From assembly GCF_000373245.1 (NCBI RefSeq), contig NZ_KB890739.1:659099-723098 (forward strand): a stretch of DNA of 64,000 nt. Direction: 5' to 3'. The position numbers and the translations under genes are program-made. Under the pieces are notes generated by a model. The model was not told the DNA's origin. It did no database searches and worked only from the letters and a program-made list of their open reading frames with translations. This stretch comes from Echinicola pacifica DSM 19836 (GTDB lineage Bacteria > Bacteroidota > Bacteroidia > Cytophagales > Cyclobacteriaceae). Below, in pieces: positions 62,450-64,000 of this stretch (its first letter is position 1; every line of letters begins with the position of its first letter).

Positions 62450-63469
62450 TTGAAAAACCCAAGAAAGCACTGGATCCTTGCTTCATTCCTACTCAGTTTG
62501 GTCTTGCTGGTGATGAAGTTTTATGCCTATTACCTTACTCAGTCCACCGCCGTACTCACAGACGCCTTGGAGAGTATTGTGAATGTGGTCGCTTCTGGCT
62601 TTGCCTTTTATAGCATTTACCTTAGTAGCCTCCCTCGGGACCAAAATCATCCCTATGGGCATGGGAAGGTAGAGTTTTTTAGTGCGGGGATAGAAGGGGT
62701 TCTGATTATGCTTGCCGGTTTATTTATTATTTATAGAGCGATTGTCAGCTTTATATTTCCCGAGCCGCTGGGTGAGTTGCCATTAGGGATGGCACTTATT
62801 ATCCTCTCTGCCCTAGCCAATGGCGCCTTGGGGTATATGCTTATTCGGAAAGGAAAGCAATATGAAAGCTTGACGCTGGAGGCTGATGGTAGGCATATTA
62901 GTACTGATGCTGTAAGCAGTTTTGTGCTGATTATTGGGGTGGGTATTATTTACCTGACCGATTGGGTATGGCTGGATGGTGGCTTTTCATTAGTGTTTGC
63001 GGTTTATATAATCTATAATGGTTACCGCCTCGTGCGGCGCTCTGTGGGCGGATTGATGGATGAGAGGCACCCCGCTTCGGTCACCACTGTGGTCAAAATA
63101 CTGAATCGACATCGTCAGAATAACTGGATCGATATCCATAATATGCGCATCCAGCAATATGGTGCAGATAAGCATATCGACTTACACCTTACCATGCCCT
63201 ATTATTTTGACCTTAAGGAAGTGCATGATGAGGTAGAAGTGGTGGAAGAAGTTTTGGAAAAGGGGATGAGTGGACATGTGGAGGTTTTTGTCCATGCGGA
63301 TCCTTGTATCCCTGAGAAATGTTGCCATTACTGTCAGGTGAAAGACTGTCCGGTAAGGCTATACCCAAAGACCAAAAAAGTGCAATGGAATATGGTGAAT
63401 ATGTCCAAAAATCAAAAACACTATCACGATATTGTCGGAGAACTGGGAAAAGTAAAGCCACTAAAATAA
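62450..63469 (+). CDS. Cation diffusion facilitator with C-terminal Cys-rich extension
   Basis: A 339-residue metal transporter with six membrane segments in the first 215 residues. The start codon is TTG at 62450, 28 nt after arsC; no ATG precedes the first membrane helix. The metal-site residues of helix 2 and 5 are in AVLTDALESIVNVV and DGRHISTDAVSSFVLI, and the loop carries HPYGHGKVEF. The cytoplasmic domain is followed by a tail (about residues 279-339) with CIPEKCCHYCQVKDC. CDF proteins export Zn, Fe, Mn or similar ions in exchange for protons. The Cys cluster may be a metal sensor or chaperone element. Confidence 0.9.
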   Translation: MKNPRKHWILASFLLSLVLLVMKFYAYYLTQSTAVLTDALESIVNVVASGFAFYSIYLSSLPRDQNHPYGHGKVEFFSAGIEGVLIMLAGLFIIYRAIVSFIFPEPLGELPLGMALIILSALANGALGYMLIRKGKQYESLTLEADGRHISTDAVSSFVLIIGVGIIYLTDWVWLDGGFSLVFAVYIIYNGYRLVRRSVGGLMDERHPASVTTVVKILNRHRQNNWIDIHNMRIQQYGADKHIDLHLTMPYYFDLKEVHDEVEVVEEVLEKGMSGHVEVFVHADPCIPEKCCHYCQVKDCPVRLYPKTKKVQWNMVNMSKNQKHYHDIVGELGKVKPLK

Positions 63470-63582
63470 AAGTGAGTTTCCTTGGTGGTGCTTATAATAT
63501 ATTGCTGGATAGTACGTTATAAATGGTTTCTTTCTTGCTTTTCCGGTCAAAGTTTTCTAAATTAATAGAAAATAACCTAAAA
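63470..63582. other. Region after the CDF gene
   Basis: Together with 63670-63794 and 63830-64000 this is over 400 nt with only the doubtful peptide above. No terminator lies directly behind the CDF gene, so its transcript may continue to the terminator at 63795-63829. Nothing is seen in 63830-64000. Confidence 0.5.
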
Positions 63583-63669
63583 ATGAAAAGCGAAAGCAAT
63601 TTTAAAATGTTTCTGGCCGGGTCAGCAATCGCATGGCTGACGGTAGTGATGATGATAATCGTCATGTAG
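63583..63669 (+). CDS. Possible 28-residue single-pass membrane peptide
   Basis: The frame starts with ATG at 63583 and ends with TAG at 63669. It encodes a short basic/polar start (MKSESNFKMF) and one hydrophobic span (LAGSAIAWLTVVMMIIVM). A strong terminator follows at 63795. No promoter is clear and no family is known to me, so it may be chance. Confidence 0.35.
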   Translation: MKSESNFKMFLAGSAIAWLTVVMMIIVM

Positions 63670-63794
63670 CCAGTGGTTGATATTATGTTCTGTTTGCCAT
63701 ACAGCAGTTTTAGTGATTTTTGAAAATGGTAACATTTTTCACCTGTGATTTAATTCTAAATAATGTCCATTATTTGATGGTGCAGGTTTTTTGA

Positions 63795-63829
63795 AAAGGC
63801 GGACCCGAGACAGGTTCCGCCTTTTTTTA
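63795..63829 (+). terminator. Rho-independent terminator
   Basis: AAAGGCGGA (63795-63803) pairs with TCCGCCTTT (63816-63824); an inner CC/GG pair extends the stem, followed by at least seven T. It ends the plus-strand transcript carrying the small peptide frame and perhaps the CDF gene. Confidence 0.88.
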
Positions 63830-64000
63830 TGTCTAACAGCCTTCTCTTAATTTATTCTAGCCTATTCACTTCTACCTAATGGTGATTGATTTCCACTTTC
63901 CAGATCATATTCAATCCTTGAATTATTATTTTTTCTAAAAATCAATAAAATGATCAGGGATAAAGACAACTAAAGTGTCTTAATAAGGAACGGAAGTAAA

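Overview
The window looks like a stretch of chromosome from a Bacteroidota bacterium, most likely a member of the Cytophagales. The evidence is a SusC/SusD polysaccharide utilization locus (PUL), a type IX secretion plug-domain protein, a PUR-alpha/DUF3276 protein, a stand-alone FtsE, 7TM-DISM signalling, and many promoters of the Bacteroidota type (TTTG, about 19 nt, TAnnTTTG). I saw no insertion sequence, prophage, tRNA, rRNA or CRISPR array. Most of the window is housekeeping and biosynthetic DNA, with one clear accessory block, the PUL.

Layout. 1-8.8 kb: a truncated PLP enzyme and an alpha/beta hydrolase, proC, valS, then two SAM methyltransferases around a small Cys-rich protein. 8.9-21.5 kb (minus strand): a seven-gene PUL in the order susC, susD, LamG lipoprotein, GH144, GH3, esterase, GH144, ending in a terminator. 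The two GH144-type enzymes plus GH3 point to beta-1,2-glucan (sophoran) as substrate. Directly upstream, 21.9-23.8 kb, is a membrane receptor of 7TM-DISM type whose C-terminus is a zinc ribbon plus helix-turn-helix like the DNA-binding end of IS1595-type transposases; it is a candidate PUL regulator of unusual design. 24.2-27.3 kb: ftsE, transaldolase, the SRP RNA and small proteins.

27.6-39.9 kb is an amino-acid block. A complete trp operon (trpE-G-D-C-F-B-A plus a DAHP synthase) is preceded by a Trp-codon leader peptide and terminator. A separate phenylalanine 4-hydroxylase gene (phhA) is preceded by a Tyr-rich leader peptide, a perfect 10-bp antiterminator pairing and a terminator, which suggests that Tyr starvation switches on Phe-to-Tyr conversion. 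The late histidine genes hisH-A-F-IE follow, without a visible His leader.

40.1-64 kb: an S41 protease, a TetR regulator with a UbiB/AarF-type kinase, a sugar dehydrogenase-like lipoprotein, an ABC-F ATPase, a T9SS plug-domain protein, an isolated Cas6-like protein without CRISPR or other cas genes and apparently without the usual catalytic histidine, ychF, an AI-2E family transporter, DUF3276, a ferredoxin divergent from a LuxC-type acyl-CoA reductase, aconitase, a secreted protein/DUF2490 pair, a hybrid histidine kinase, a TPR lipoprotein with a structured 5' leader, an ArsC-like reductase and a CDF metal transporter with a Cys-rich tail.

The items most worth following up are the receptor with a transposase-like DNA-binding end beside the PUL, the tyrosine attenuator on phhA, and the orphan Cas6. 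All functional statements are from reading sequence; no database search was run.
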